Origin: Gadus chalcogrammus
Lineage: Eukaryota > Chordata > Actinopteri > Gadiformes > Gadidae
Reading direction: 5' to 3'
Assembly: GCF_026213295.1 (NCBI RefSeq)
Contig: NC_079414.1
Coordinates: 10,976,362 to 11,040,361, forward strand
DNA length: 64,000 nt
Below the pieces are notes generated by a model that saw only the letters and a list, made by a program, of their open reading frames with translations, ran no database searches and was not told the origin of the DNA. Made by a program: the position numbers and the translations under genes. Positions 1 to 13,425 of the stretch are shown one piece after another (the first letter of the stretch is position 1; each line of letters starts with the position of its first letter).

Positions 1-1205
1 GTGTTCCCCCGTTAATATACAATGCCATGGACTGTATTATGCGTTACGTGTTTAGTTTGCATGTGTTTAAACAGATGGACGCACACACGCACGGCCGCAT
101 TCATTAATTATTTTATACTTGCACACACGCGCCCGCATTCCTTCATTCTTTTTAACGATCATTCGCGGTAAAACAATGTTTTCAAACAATCAAATACTCA
201 TCAATCCTAAAAGTTATGGGCTTGTACACAATGTCTGTGTCAAGAAAATATGTGTTTGCTGTACGGTGTTTGCAGATGCATTGATTTAAAAGTACAACTT
301 ATTACCGCTGTATCAGCTGTTCTTTCCCAAATAATTTACCAAGAATGTGTGGCTAGGTAGATGAGAGAAGCAAAGTGTATACACGAGGTGCACAAGCAAG
401 ATTATGCATGCGCCCTCAAAATAGCATCTGAACAATGCGCCACTGACTTTAAACCAGGTATTTTCTGGTTTGTGGCGGAATTGTTTTCTGAAACTGCAAA
501 ATAGCACCAGGGAACGTTTGCGCCAGAACACGCCTCCTCCCTTTGCCGAACCGCCCCCTTGGGGCGCAAGATCATTACCTAAATTACCGACGTGTGGTGG
601 TGGAGGGAAAAGAACGCTCTGCGCCAGTTGCAAACTAGCAACGACATATGCGTCAGTGTAGAAAGTCAATTGCGCTGGATGCAAGTTAGGGCCCACCGTC
701 TTCAGTGTCTTATCATGTTGAGATTGTAGTGGTGGAGGAGGGGGTTCCTTGTATGGTCCACGCAATCCCTCCAGTTGGGACCCCTCAAATGGAATTCACA
801 AGCTTTAATGTATTAAGGATGAGCTCGGTTGGTTAGGCGTGTGTGTTTGTGTGTTTTACAATGCCTTACCAAAAAACTGAATTTTGTTAAAAAGAGCATG
901 GAAGAATGGAAGTGCTGGTCTGAAAAGTTTGATCAATTATTCATTCTCCCCAGTGCTTTCTCATTTCCACAACACTATCTTAAAGTTGTACTGCAAGTTT
1001 TGAATGGAGTGAATAATAAGTGTTCCCTCTCTTCCCCTGATCTGGAATGGAAACTTACGTTTAAGCTGTCGTATATCCTTGACAGAATGTGGAAGTACAG
1101 TCGTTGAGATGGTTTAAGAGACCTTCATGTGCCATGTTCAATGAATCCGATTCAATCTTCAGGTGAATATAGCTTGTTTTAATCAAACGCAAACATGGAT
1201 AATTA
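1..1205. other. Non-coding stretch, no gene recognised
   Basis: AT-rich sequence with short open frames in several registers, none with a recognisable domain or splice context. A 150-codon frame on the minus strand (313-765) is proline-rich at its start and looks like chance. I see no repeat family I can name here. Confidence 0.5.
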
Positions 1206-1261
1206 GGGGTCCAAGCAGCGAAGCTGCTAGGCCCCTATTGTTTCTGTAACGTTTTTTTCCC

Positions 1262-1786
1262 CCTCAAATTAAAATCGAGGCGAAAACATGGGTATTTTTT
1301 CTTTAGTTCGTCCGTGAACTTACATTTACGTTTAGGCATGGCTGCAGATGTAATGTGCTGTTGTAAACAGAGTGGAAGCGGCAAGGTGCTCAATGTTGCC
1401 AGATTGGAAATGGCAAAGTAACGTACCAAAGGCTCAAAATGGTCGTATTTGGAGGATAAATATCGTGGCTCTGGCAACACTGAGATCGGTCGCCCAATGA
1501 CAGACTCTCTCTACAGTCAGCTCGCGCAAGAAGGTGGAACGTAAGGGAGATACCATTTCCAGAACTTTGAAGGCCGTAATAACCATAGACATATGGTAAT
1601 AACTAGTAGGTTATGTGAAAGACCCAGAAACACAAATATGTGACGAGGCAAAAACAAATATGCGACGAGATAATGTCCGAAAACCGGACATTATCATCAA
1701 TTAATAAACCCCCCCCGGACGCCCCGGACGGGACGTAAAAAGTGGACATGTCCGGGGAAAAGAGGACGTTTGGTCAGCCTACCATA
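1262..1786 (-). mobile_element. Decayed 5' end of a hAT-type transposon
   Basis: On the minus strand the segment starts with a GACCAAACGTCCTCTTTTCC-type end (about 1786-1760) that I associate with fish hAT elements. It contains a GTCCGAAAACCGGAC palindrome (about 1677-1692), then reaches a start codon at 1339 opening a short peptide beginning MPKRKCKFTDELKKKYPCF. Such an N-terminus precedes a zinc-finger/hAT transposase-like protein in many fish predictions (memory, not searched). The frame loses any resemblance after about 23 residues where the neighbouring hairpin-ended repeat begins. No right-hand terminus was found. It is a fragment, not a working gene. Confidence 0.35.
1271..1339 (-). 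pseudogene. N-terminal fragment of hAT/zinc-finger-like protein
   Basis: The 23-codon stretch MPKRKCKFTDELKKKYPCF plus a few residues is the only part of the 1235-1480 minus-strand frame that looks like a real protein. Basic residues followed by an amphipathic segment match the conserved start of a fish hAT-associated family as I remember it. Everything downstream that would hold the zinc finger, RNase H-like core and hAT dimerisation domain is absent. Function is lost. Confidence 0.35.
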
Positions 1787-2481
1787 AGTTATTTATTGCT
1801 GTCAGGAAGTAAAAACCAATTTCAACAACATATTAAAAAGTGCATATTACTGGATCCCGTACAATATGCCTTTAAGAAACACAACATTGAACAGCACCTA
1901 AAATTCATCAGGCAATCAACAATTTGGCTCATTCTTTTCCACGAATCTGACTGCCAAGACACAGTATGGCATTAAGGGGAACATCTTCGTTAACCATTTT
2001 TCCTTTATAATGAACTCTGTCATATTTATATTTCTTCCGTTAGTGTTCTTAACAACAAATTGTATTTACCTAGAATCTCAGATTTTTCAGGTATTTGCTT
2101 TTAAGAAAGCCCCTAATTCATTTGAGAAATGTCATTTTGAGAAGTTTTCTGGATGTTGTGTGCTTATCAATAGACATTTCACCATGTGAATGAGGCTACA
2201 TTTCAGGTTTGTCAGTGGCTCAATGGGATAATGCCTTGTACTGGTGATCCTTAGTTAGAGAGATTGAATCCTGATTAGACAATTATGAACATGCTGAACA
2301 TGACATTCGGCCAATGCTCTGCAGCCCAGTCACCTGAAAGCTGAGGCACAGTATGGCATTAAGGGGGGTACATCAACACTTTCCTTCATAATTATACGTC
2401 ATATTTATATATCTTCCATTAGTGTGTTCTTGACTTTTCATTTTGCTCGGACCCCGTTAATCACCGCTTGCGGTTATATTT

Positions 2482-2984
2482 AGGGGTCCGAGCAGCGAAG
2501 TTGCTTGGCCGTTCTTGTTTCTGTAAGGTTTTTTTTTCCCTCATATTCTGTAAAATTCATGCTGCAGCATATGTCGTCGAAGTCGAAAACTCTTAAAATT
2601 TTCGGGCATGGTTACAAATAACCCCCTCTACCCATAAACCCAAATTTGTGGTACTGCACCCAAAGGTGGCGCTATTGTAAAAAATCATGAATTATGCTTA
2701 TTTCTCCTCACCAGATTGACCTTGGACCCAAAATTCGTTCAGAATATTAATCTCTAGAATCAGACACATTTATAAAATCCTGAGAAATGTGTGTTTTGAG
2801 TTTTCTGGATGTTGTCTGCTTATCAATAGACTTTTTGACCAAGTGAATGAGGCCGCAGTTCAGGTTTATAAGTGGAACATCTTTCCTTAAATATGACAAT
2901 TATATGTTACATTTATCTTCCATCAGTGTGTTCTTGACTTTTGATTTTTTCGGACCCCGTTAATCACCGCTTGCGGTTATATTT
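2482..2984 (-). mobile_element. Helitron-like hairpin-ended repeat, copy 2
   Basis: A roughly 503-bp copy of the same repeat in the same orientation as copy 1. Its minus-strand start at about 2984 has the ACCGC-AA-GCGGT hairpin and GGGGTCC. Its end at 2482 has a decayed AGCAACTTCGCTGCT hairpin, GGACCCC and CTAA. The end abuts the start of copy 1 with no intervening host sequence, a direct head-to-tail junction. The body 2780-2945 is clearly related to 2105-2215 and 2340-2450. No coding capacity is visible. Confidence 0.45.
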
Positions 2985-3094
2985 GTTATTGATATTGTTT
3001 AAACCTATAGCCCGAAAGAATTAATGACATCAGGATATAATTCACATGTTTCGATACCAGAATGTCTTAAATTCACTGTTAAATATGCTTACAT

Positions 3095-3255
3095 GGCTTA
3101 CAGCCGCCTTAGATACATGTCTAGTAGCTGGTAGGGAGTTTGGGCCTCTGTGTCAAGAAATGCCTACAGGGGGACCGTGGACGGTGGGCTCGAAACCAGG
3201 ACCTTTTAGCTGGGAGTCGTACACTACACTATCCTCATGTATTAGGATCTAGTAT
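3095..3255 (-). repeat. tRNA-derived SINE head
   Basis: On the minus strand, from about 3245, the sequence GATAGTGTAGTGTACGACTC resembles a polymerase III A box. About 30 bases later GGTTTCGAGCCC fits a B box. The rest down to about 3095 is unrelated to tRNA and would be the SINE body. There is no clean tRNA cloverleaf, so a functional tRNA is unlikely. The 3' limit is unclear. Confidence 0.45.
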
Positions 3256-4368
3256 TCCAGATGGAAAAGTGATCCCAGTGGCTCCTAATTAGGCCCTTCC
3301 CCTTAGGTGGAGACCCCTTCCCTGAGATAAGCATTCTCCAGAGCCGAGGAAGAAGGGGTAATGCCTGTGCTGGCATTATGGGGCGCCATGGTACAATAAT
3401 GTGACCCAGTGGAGGATGAAAGAGCCGCCGCGGAGAGCTGCATCTCTGCGGTACGGGCTCTGTGCTTGTGCTACAACGAAGAGTGCACTCACACCGTCAA
3501 ATTACACCCATCTTTAATTTTTATCGGCACAACAGATGAATTGTCAGGGAAGTACACTGCGACAAAGCTACTGCATCGTGCGATCGATTTAGATTCTCCC
3601 CTGTCATACAACTGACTCTTCAAGGCATAGGCCCATATATTCTAACATTCTAACAAGTAAATAAAAACAACACACTGTTCGCATGATAAGTTATGTATGC
3701 AGCTTTTTCATTCTGGTGAAAATGACAAGAATCTGAATGCACCAATCAGGCCACCCATTCTGCTGCTTGTAATGAAAGGTCAGCTGTTGCCATTGAAGCT
3801 GTTGGCATCCAGAATGAGACTCATATGCTGAAAGGACAGAGAATATGGCAGCGGCTTACTGACTGTCCCTCATAATGCCACACTATTACAAGATGGCAGC
3901 AGCTAAGCACAACTACACATTAAGGATATGTTTCAGCTATAACTAGTTTGTAATTATTGGGGAGAACTGATTATTCTAGATTATCAGACCCATTTCTGGA
4001 CCTTCAGAAAGGCTTGAGTACAGAAGCCCATTTGAGAGGACAATATGGACACAGAAATGGTGACTGAGCTGTTCATGCTGAGTACAAATCACGGCTTGAA
4101 TCAAATTTTTTGTGACCGCATGCATTGCAGAACTGAACAGAGAAAGATTGATTCACAGAAGGCGACTTTTACTCACCTCTATATGTGAAATGAGGGGGTG
4201 AGTATAGGGGAGGGAAAAAATATGCTGTTAGAAACGCGAAATGCATTTTGCATTCATGCAATGCGTTTTAATTTCTCTTCCGTTAGTCAACTTGCTTTGA
4301 ATACATTTTCTTCATTATTGTAAGAAATATTTGGTAAACGGCAACGAAATTCTAATGATATTGATTTG
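3256..4368. other. Non-coding stretch, no gene recognised
   Basis: Unique-looking sequence of mixed composition. A 68-codon plus-strand frame at 3409-3615 carries no recognisable motif. I see no terminal repeats or promoter-like signals that I would defend. Confidence 0.45.
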
Positions 4369-4376
4369 ATGCCATT

Positions 4377-4843
4377 TAGTGCTGCACGATTAATCGAATC
4401 ACAATAACAATCGCAATATCAGCCTTTGCGATTGTATAACCGCAAAAGGCTGCGATTTAATACACTAAAAGTGTATTTTCTATTTATTCTATTCTTTATT
4501 TATTTTATTTAGTTGTACTATTGAGAAAACCTAACAAGTTTGCACTGCAGAAATGCTTTTATTGTGAAAAATATATTTTCTATTATTTATTTAATTTTGT
4601 AAAATATTGTTATTTTGAAAACAGTACTGTACACATTTTTTTGTTTTTATATATTTTTATGCTCGTTTAAGTTTGTATGTTTGAGTTGAGAAATAAACAT
4701 TTATTTATGTGTGCATTTTCCTTGATAACCAAGCAAGTAGACTCATGACACCATTCGTTTATTATATCGAAATCGCAATTGCAAATCGCAATATTGTCGA
4801 CAATAATCGCAATATGACTTTTTCACCAAATCGTGCAGCACTA
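4377..4843. mobile_element. Non-autonomous hAT MITE (467 bp)
   Basis: The element opens with TAGTGCTGCACGAT and closes with its inverse complement (ATCGTGCAGCACTA, one base differing at the inner edge). It is flanked by a perfect 8-bp duplication ATGCCATT at 4369-4376 and 4844-4851. An 8-bp TSD with short TIRs is diagnostic of the hAT superfamily. The interior is AT-rich with paired AATCGCAATA motifs near each end and no coding capacity, so it relies on a hAT transposase in trans. Confidence 0.88.
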
Positions 4844-5072
4844 ATGCCATTACTGACAAGCAAAATCAATCGATTTCATGCCACCAGAGGGCATGCAGCA
4901 ATCTTCCCAACAAACACACGGCCCCTCTCTGCCCTATCCAAATTGTAATCAGACGTACTTTGAGAGAAACTGAGTCCACCATTTACTGAGGTGTTGTGTA
5001 CGTGTGTGGCTGATGGTGGTTGGTGCCTCATGTGTTGGAAGACTGACAACATGCAGGAGTGAGGGAACCCCC

Positions 5073-5229
5073 GATGAGTATGGGTCCCAGGACCAGAGAC
5101 TCGTGGAGCAAGGGGTGGCAATATCAAAGTAATGGAAGGCACTATCACACAGGGTTGAATGGGGGTACGTGGGGGACGGGGACAGCTTAGGGAAACCAAG
5201 TGTAATGCCCCGTTTACACCATCCCGCTA
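5073..5229 (+). repeat. Local duplication unit A, copy 1
   Basis: This 157-bp segment recurs at 6509-6665 with only a few differences. Its last 24 bases are the left end of the Harbinger-type MITE that starts at 5206, so the duplication happened after the MITE had inserted. In this copy the MITE continues intact to the right. Confidence 0.85.
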
Positions 5230-6070
5230 ATGGCCGCTAATGGCCGATGGACCACCGATGTGGAAGTCGGGGTGATTCGGGTGATATCCGGCTAAAAATG
5301 TATGATCGGGTCAATTTATCGGGGTAGCATTTACACATACCCGATGTTATAACGATAACATAACGATTTATGCCAGGGAAGACACCCGAAGTGCGTTTGG
5401 CGTCATTTGACGTCATTTGGCTTCATTTCGGGAGAAGGCAAAGGGGAGACTGGTTTAGACTGATATTTATTTATATATTTATTTATATTACAATAGCGAT
5501 TTTATTATAATAGAACGCCGGTTCTAAATGGGCGAAGTACCCTGTAATTATAAAAGTAGGACATCCTGCCATCACCCCCTATTTATACCCAAGTGGCAGA
5601 TTGAGGGTCTTCCTTAACACAATCACAATCGTTATTTGTCTAGGGTTCTCGAGGGTCTTTCGTGTGTTGAGGTTGCCGATATAAAGACGATAAAACACGA
5701 TAAAGCGCGGAAGATTAACGAATATAGCCGATGTGCCCAGGAAAATTCCCGAACGATTTGCGATGTCTTACATTATACTCCCGTTCTATTCCCGATTATA
5801 GCCGATTAGCCCATAGCAACACCAGGTAACCGATTCTACCCCGATAGACCCAAAATTAAAAAAACATGTTCGTTCTTTGTCGATGTTGGCCGATGTTGCC
5901 CGATCATTGAGCATTTCTTCCCGTTTTTTCCCGTTGTCTAAAGATGTTCCCGGGAAGAGTAACGGTGTTTCCCGATGCAACCACGCTATTTGCCGATGTT
6001 ATAACGATAGCTGCTGATTTAGCCATCGGGCACCATCGGGGCCCACTATCGGGTAGGTGTAAACAGGGCA
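5206..6070. mobile_element. Harbinger-type MITE (865 bp)
   Basis: The left end reads TGCCCCGTTTACACC and the right end GGTGTAAACAGGGCA, an inverted pair with one mismatch. TAA lies immediately outside on both sides (5203-5205 and 6071-6073). A 3-bp TWA target duplication is typical of PIF/Harbinger. The interior is crowded with CGATGT, CCGATT and ATCGGG motifs in both orientations, which is common in subterminal transposase-binding regions. Open frames inside (for example 5904-6179 minus) show no transposase motifs, so it is non-autonomous. Confidence 0.8.
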
Positions 6071-6073
6071 TAA

Positions 6074-6330
6074 GGATCCTGCACAAACTACCAGGCCTAC
6101 CAGGAGCAAGCAACCAACAAAACAACACTTTCCATGGAAGGAAGGCCCAATCAAACACATATCTGATAATTTGTTCCATTAGCTGTTTTTAAACAAGCTG
6201 TGAGCCTAGCTTCTATTGCATGTACACTTTAACAAAGGACTGATGGACTCTTAGTGCTTTATATCTCATTGTAATTTTATCCGGATGACATGCACTGTAT
6301 GTTATTTGTAACGAAATTGCCCCTCGGGGA
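6074..6330 (+). repeat. LINE/SINE 3'-tail-like sequence
   Basis: The segment ends with ACGAAATTGCCCCTCGGGGA and then CAATAAAGACTACAT, resembling the 3' tails of fish CR1/Rex1/L2-like retroposons (family knowledge, not searched). The upstream 200 bases show no coding similarity I can name. The tail runs into duplicated segment B at 6331. Confidence 0.35.
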
Positions 6331-6494
6331 CAATAAAGACTACATATCTTATCCTAACACTTCCTAATAAAAAACAGCACAAATACAGCCTAAGACCACT
6401 TTGTGATCTTCCCTGTCGTGCCTTGTCCAATGGCGATTGCTCCCCTACCCTTAATGATAACAGTCAACAAAAGATAATGTGGCATTAAAAATAC
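6331..6494 (+). repeat. Local duplication unit B, copy 1
   Basis: This 164-bp segment recurs at 6666-6829 almost unchanged. It is followed by about 14 bases and then the second copy of unit A at 6509. Confidence 0.85.
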
Positions 6495-6508
6495 CCCCGA
6501 TATCCCCT

Positions 6509-6829
6509 GATGAGTATGGGTCCCAGGACCAGAGACTCGTGGAGCAAGGGGTGGCAATATCAAAGTAATGGAAGACACTATCACACAGGGTCGAATGGGG
6601 GTACGTGGGGGACGGGGACAGCTTAGGGAAACCAAGGGTAATGCCCCGTTTACACCATCCCGCTACAATGAAGACTACATATCTTATCCTAACACTTCCT
6701 AATAAAAAACAGCACAAATACAGCCTAAGACCACTTCGTGATCTTCCCTGTCGTGCCTTGTCCAATGGCGATTGCTCCCCTACCCTTAATGATAACAGTC
6801 AACAAAAGATAATGTGGCATTAAAAATAC
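6509..6829 (+). repeat. Second copies of A and B, fused with internal deletion
   Basis: 6509-6665 repeats 5073-5229 and 6666-6829 repeats 6331-6494. In the first copy the two units are separated by most of the MITE plus a LINE-tail-like segment (5230-6330, 1,101 bp). Here they are joined directly, with only the first 24 bases of the MITE (6642-6665) left. The simplest reading is a tandem duplication of the whole block followed by an internal deletion in this copy. Confidence 0.85.
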
Positions 6830-7197
6830 AAAAACATTTGGGAAAAAGCGGCATATAGACTAGTGGCTATTCTCTGTGGTAGATCATAAAAATAGACTTA
6901 CGTCTAAATATATAATCAAGTCAAGTTAAAAAAAATACAGTTTTAGTAGATGTGAAACACACAATTTCATGTTACAGGTTATTTTGCATGCTACCCTTGA
7001 TCTCTTCCCTCCAAAAAACAATGTTATGTAACATGGAAAGCCAAAGGTTTTTGTAGTAGAGCATACAAATAAGTTCAATTATAATACATAATTTAAGAAA
7101 GAAACTACAATGGAGTACAGCATTATAGCAAATGTGGCAATCACATAGTTCCTAATACCATCGGTTGTTTTAAATGTAGCTTAGATCTACAATTACA
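6830..7197. other. Non-coding AT-rich stretch
   Basis: No open frame, tandem repeat or terminal repeat stands out in this segment. Confidence 0.45.
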
Positions 7198-7412
7198 ATT
7201 AGGGCATTTAGCAGACACTTTTATCCAATGCGACTTACATCGGTTAATGCACAAATTGACACACCAACGGCAGAGTCAACCATGCCAGGCATCGGCCAGC
7301 TCGTCGGGGTTGCTCAGAGACACATCAATACTCACCTAAGATGAGCTGGGGATCGAACTAGCAACCTTACGGTTACAAGACAACTGCTCTACCAATTGAG
7401 CTACGCAGACCA
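7198..7412 (-). repeat. tRNA-derived SINE, near complete
   Basis: On the minus strand from 7411 the sequence reads GTCTGCGTAGCTCAATTGGT then AGAGC, an excellent A box. GGTTGCTAGTTCGATCCCC follows as a B box. The body reaches TGTAAGTCGCATTGGATAAA and AGTGTCTGCTAAATGCCC near 7200, the tail shared by many teleost SINEs. A clear tRNA-like head joined to a LINE-like tail makes this a SINE rather than a tRNA gene. Confidence 0.75.
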
Positions 7413-7559
7413 GAGCACTGTATAACCTATATTTGCTCCCCAGGGAGGGGCATAGTGCTACATGCGCCATATGAAAGAACTTTCTATACGAGGGGATATA
7501 AAACATTCCGCCAACATACACAATGTCTCAAATGCCCCTGTGAACAGTATCTGAGTTAT

Positions 7560-7692
7560 TAGATGGAACAGTACACATATACTAATCCATACACACAGAC
7601 AGACTCGCCGGCACACAGAAACGCACGCACGCATACACACAAACACGCACAAACACACACACACACACACGCAAACGCACACACACAACACA
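7560..7692 (+). repeat. Imperfect (CA)n microsatellite
   Basis: Interrupted ACAC tracts with GCACGC and AAACAC variants. Both strands give spurious His/Thr or Cys/Val reading frames. It is more degenerate than the other CA arrays in the window. Confidence 0.9.
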
Positions 7693-9241
<1,549 letters not shown>

Positions 9242-9940
9242 TGCATTGGATATGCTCTCTGTGGAAAATCCAAATCACAAAGTAAAAAGCACTTAGCAAT
9301 TCAGAAGGCCTGTGGGTATAGTTACCGCATGAGTTAAAGCAGGAGAGCCTCATCATCGAGACGGGTCTTTAAATATCCTCAAAATCACTACACTAGCGAT
9401 GTCATGTTACCACAGTTTACAGCATGAGGCAGAACGTCTCTCTGAACATTAAGATCATTGGTTATTAGATCTCAAAGGAAATCTGTTCCCCTCCGCACCT
9501 CCGAAGAACTTTATACAACTCTCGTATACTCGGGTGTTGTTCTTGGTCACTTTCAAGTTCAGAAGATGGTCTATGGTGACTGTTAGGCTTCGATCAGAGA
9601 GCAGACATCTGTCTGTACCGTGAGATGAGAACCATTCAACACTTCAGCAGGACTCAGTGGGAAGAGATGAGAGAATCTGGGATGAAACATGAATGGGAAA
9701 CGCAGTGAAGGGTAAAATGCTACATCCGCAAGGGGTAAATTGAGGATGAACCAATTGTAAATGACAGTGTGAAGCGGCGCCCGTGTCAGCCAGGTGTGGA
9801 CCACTTGCATAGGCTGCCTTGGTACGGAAACAGTGGACCAGAACTAAGGCTGATGATCAGACAGTGCCCAAGAACGTCCTGTTGAACGTTGTTCAACAGG
9901 AGTCTTCCTGGGCGACATGCTTGGTCCTAACGGCCCACTT
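9242..9940. other. Non-coding stretch, no gene recognised
   Basis: Ordinary composition with no frame carrying a recognisable domain. The 75-codon minus frame at 9583-9810 has no motif. Confidence 0.45.
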
Positions 9941-9943
9941 CAT

Positions 9944-10054
<111 letters not shown>

Positions 10055-10295
10055 AATTTCATAACACGAGGGTCTCATCCGATGGTCTGGAATCTGAAAA
10101 ATGTAACACACTATTTTTATTTATTTCTCAATGATTTATCTGATTCATCTATATTTGTAGTGCCCATCATTTTATATTATATGTAAGAGATCAAACTTGC
10201 CTAAAACCACATAGAAATAATGAGCTGTTGTTGTTTTTTTATGTGGAACATACATAAAAAACAATTGAGTGTGAAGATGTGTGCTTGCGTGGGTG

Positions 10296-10498
<203 letters not shown>

Positions 10499-10500
10499 GC

Positions 10501-12676
10501 ATGCGTGCATGCCTGCATGCATTTGTGCAGGTGTCATTGACATCAAACTGGATGCCTCTATAATTGCATGGCACTGAACAGCCCAGACTGCAGCATAGTA
10601 TACAGAGGGAAGATTGAGTATACCAGACAATCACACAGAACAGCACAGCACCCTCTTGTACACAAACCAGTTATAATCTTTGAGGGACTTATGCTGTTAT
10701 TTGGATTTACTCAACTAAAAAGTGTATGCTATAAGGGTTCTATCTACAGTAAAGGATTGGACAGTACAATACAAAGTAGATGAGGCTATCATTATTGTCA
10801 AGGCATAAAGGTTAGCTGTCAGAATGAATTCATTAAACTCTTAACTTTTCCACTTTATGACCCAGAGGTGTTTTGCCCTTTCACGGTTATTATTATTTTT
10901 ACTTTTTCAGGTTTCACAAAGAGCCTAACCAGAATTGATTGCTTTCTTCTGTAGCCCGTTGTTAAGGACAACCATTATGACCACTAGATGGCAGGCAAAC
11001 ACCAAATCTAAACGCATTACCTTACGTCGACCCTACATTATATTTGAAAATATTTAATAGGCCCACTAATAAACATGTAGGCGTTATGAATAATGAAATT
11101 ACATTTCGAGTCATTTTTAAGTATTTAATTTGATATAAAGTTGTTCGTAGGCTACTCAGTTGGTATGCTATCTGAGGTATGCTTATGGAAAAGGAAATAG
11201 AGCTCAAATCCAAACCTATGATTTATCAGGACATTATGGTCTTCTACCACAGCACTGATTTACAAACTTCGGAAATGTCAACATTTTGCGCAGCTCATAC
11301 AGCCTCGAACACATTTCCAGAAAATCACAACTCATCGTCCTCCGGACAGAAGCCCCCTCCCCGCAAAGAGCCTCCCGGCTATCAGCCCAGGCTGCCAGCT
11401 CGTTTGGGTCGAGCTTGTTTCAAGGAAGAAACCCATTTATCTTGTTCCCATCTCCTCAGATTCAATTTTAGGAAGACAAAATGTCCACTGGCACTGCCAG
11501 ATTGGAAGTAGAGTCCATAGGATCAGTCAGTCTTGGGAATGAATCCTTGCTTAAACACAAGAGGGCGGGAGAGTGATACATTGCTCAGATGACTGCAGAG
11601 ACATGCAAGGCAAAGCTAGCACCTTGACAGCGAATACTCCGGTGAACAAAGAGCAAGTTATTTTATGATACAAACTATTTAAAATGTATTTTCGAAAACA
11701 TGATGTGGTTGTCAACTGCATTGCAATGCATTGTAGGCCAAACTGATAGCCTTTTGAAAAAAGTACGATAGGCCTATGTGCCCATTGAGTTATGTGAGCA
11801 TCACCTCAAAATATCTGAATTAATCAATCAAATATTTAGCACTATAAGCAACCTGAAACTTGTAAAGCCTTTGAAGCCTATTTAATTATAAGCCTTCATG
11901 CATACATATCTGACATATCTGACTAAATTACATGTGATGACAGATCCCACAGATGATTGGGATCTTAAGGAAGGAGTTCACTCTATCTCGATGGATTCAA
12001 CCTGAATCACGAGCGATCGTTACAGGCTTTGAATGCCAGCTTCCATTGCACGCCCCTTATAATGTGGTAGATCAGGGAATTTCCAACCCATATTGCTTTG
12101 TCAGTCCTCTTATTAGTTTACGCCTGGTTGGTTAATTTTCACTAGCACCACATCCCCATGGAATCGTTGGCTCCGTGAGCGATTATAGCTGTTACAATAG
12201 ACCAAACAGATTAATCTATTGATTGCACACATGCAGATGTCATTTAGGGTGCAATATTATCAAGTTTGTTGACAATGTAACTCTTCCAGCTTTCCCATCT
12301 CTACTCAGATCAATAGGTGTCATTTACACTAGGGACCTTAGTTACCTCCTGTGGTCACAACTTTATGAAATGGCAGATTCTGTCCCTACCACTTTTTAAA
12401 AAAATAACTTGTATAGAATGTTTAAAAGAAAATGCACAACATACAATCAAATTTAAATATAGAACTAATTGTCCAAAAAACAAACAATGCACCGAAGAGC
12501 GTGTCGACTCTACCTTTGAGGGGCCTATATGCAAAACTGCCATCATGTGTCATGCCCAGGGCCTACATATTCTAAATGGTTCCCACCACTTCTCAACTCA
12601 GAGTGACAGCCTTGCTTTGATCAGCAGTGAATCGAGTTTCAGTTTTCTTGTAAATGTGATGTGAGTTTTCATTATA
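10501..12676. other. Non-coding stretch, no gene recognised
   Basis: About 2.2 kb of ordinary AT-rich sequence. Frames at 11179-11511 and 12317-12664 reach 110-115 codons but show no domain, signal peptide or repeat pattern. No transposon ends were found. Confidence 0.45.
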
Positions 12677-12684
12677 GCGCCCAG

Positions 12685-13130
12685 TAGTGATGCGCGGGTT
12701 ACCCAATTACCCGCGGGCACCCGCGGGCCGGGTGGGTTGGGTAGCAGTTTTCTCTAAGTATCGCGGGTTCGGGTGGGGCGGATCAAAAAAGTCAAAACCC
12801 GCAACCACGCATTTGTTAACAGTTCTTCAATAAATGTGTAAAGCTGTCGTTGTTGTTGTTGTTTGATGTAGACCTGCCGTTGAAGTTTCACAATAATGCG
12901 AATTTAGCGCAAATCCTTCTCATTTAGTTACGTGTTAAATTAGGCATAAGCCTCAGCCCCAGGCTTTTTATTTATTTGTTGTTATTATTATTTTTATTTT
13001 TTTGCGGGTCAAATTGGGAGGGTCGGGCGGCCCGCTTCAGAATTCCCCACGGGTCGGGCGGGGCGGTTTGGAAAATGTCTTTGGTCGGGTTGGGGCGGGT
13101 GTTAAAAAAACGCCCTCTCGCGCATCACTA
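12685..13130. mobile_element. Non-autonomous hAT MITE (446 bp)
   Basis: The ends are TAGTGATGCGCG and its inverse complement CGCGCATCACTA. They are bounded by a perfect 8-bp duplication GCGCCCAG at 12677-12684 and 13131-13138, which places the element in hAT. Next to each end the interior has GC-rich GCGGGT/GGGCGG clusters in inverted arrangement, with an AT-rich centre. No coding capacity. Confidence 0.9.
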
Positions 13131-13425
13131 GCGCCCAGGGCTCGAAGGAAGCAAATTATACATTTTGCTTAAGGAACCGCCATCCTCTGAGGGTTTGGAA
13201 CATTGTAACAGAATTCCCACGGTGGTAAAATGAGTCTGCTTTACCTATGAAATATTATCTGTCATGAGTTTCTCACTCCCTTCTAGGAAGTGAAGCGCTG
13301 TGAACGATCCACATTCTTCAAATTATGATCACCTCGCATGCTTTAGAGTTAAAGCACTGCTGCCTAGGGAGCTAATGTGCATTGTGAATTGTTTCTTGTT
13401 TGCATCCATTTAACCTTTCTTGGAC

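Larger units (their letters stand above)
1206..2481 (-). mobile_element. Helitron-like hairpin-ended repeat, copy 1 (composite)
   Basis: Read on the minus strand, this copy begins at about 2481 with a short hairpin (ACCGC-AA-GCGGT) and GGGGTCC. It ends at about 1206 with a second hairpin (GGGGCCTAGCAGC, loop, GCTGCTTGGACCCC) followed directly by CTAA. A 3' hairpin just inside CTRR is a Helitron hallmark; the hairpins and ends are seen, the Helitron assignment is inference. The copy is interrupted: 1955-2095 resembles 2340-2445, and 2105-2215 resembles 2780-2875, so it contains partial extra copies. A hAT 5' end occupies about 1262-1786. No Rep/helicase coding remains, so it would be non-autonomous. 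Confidence 0.45.
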
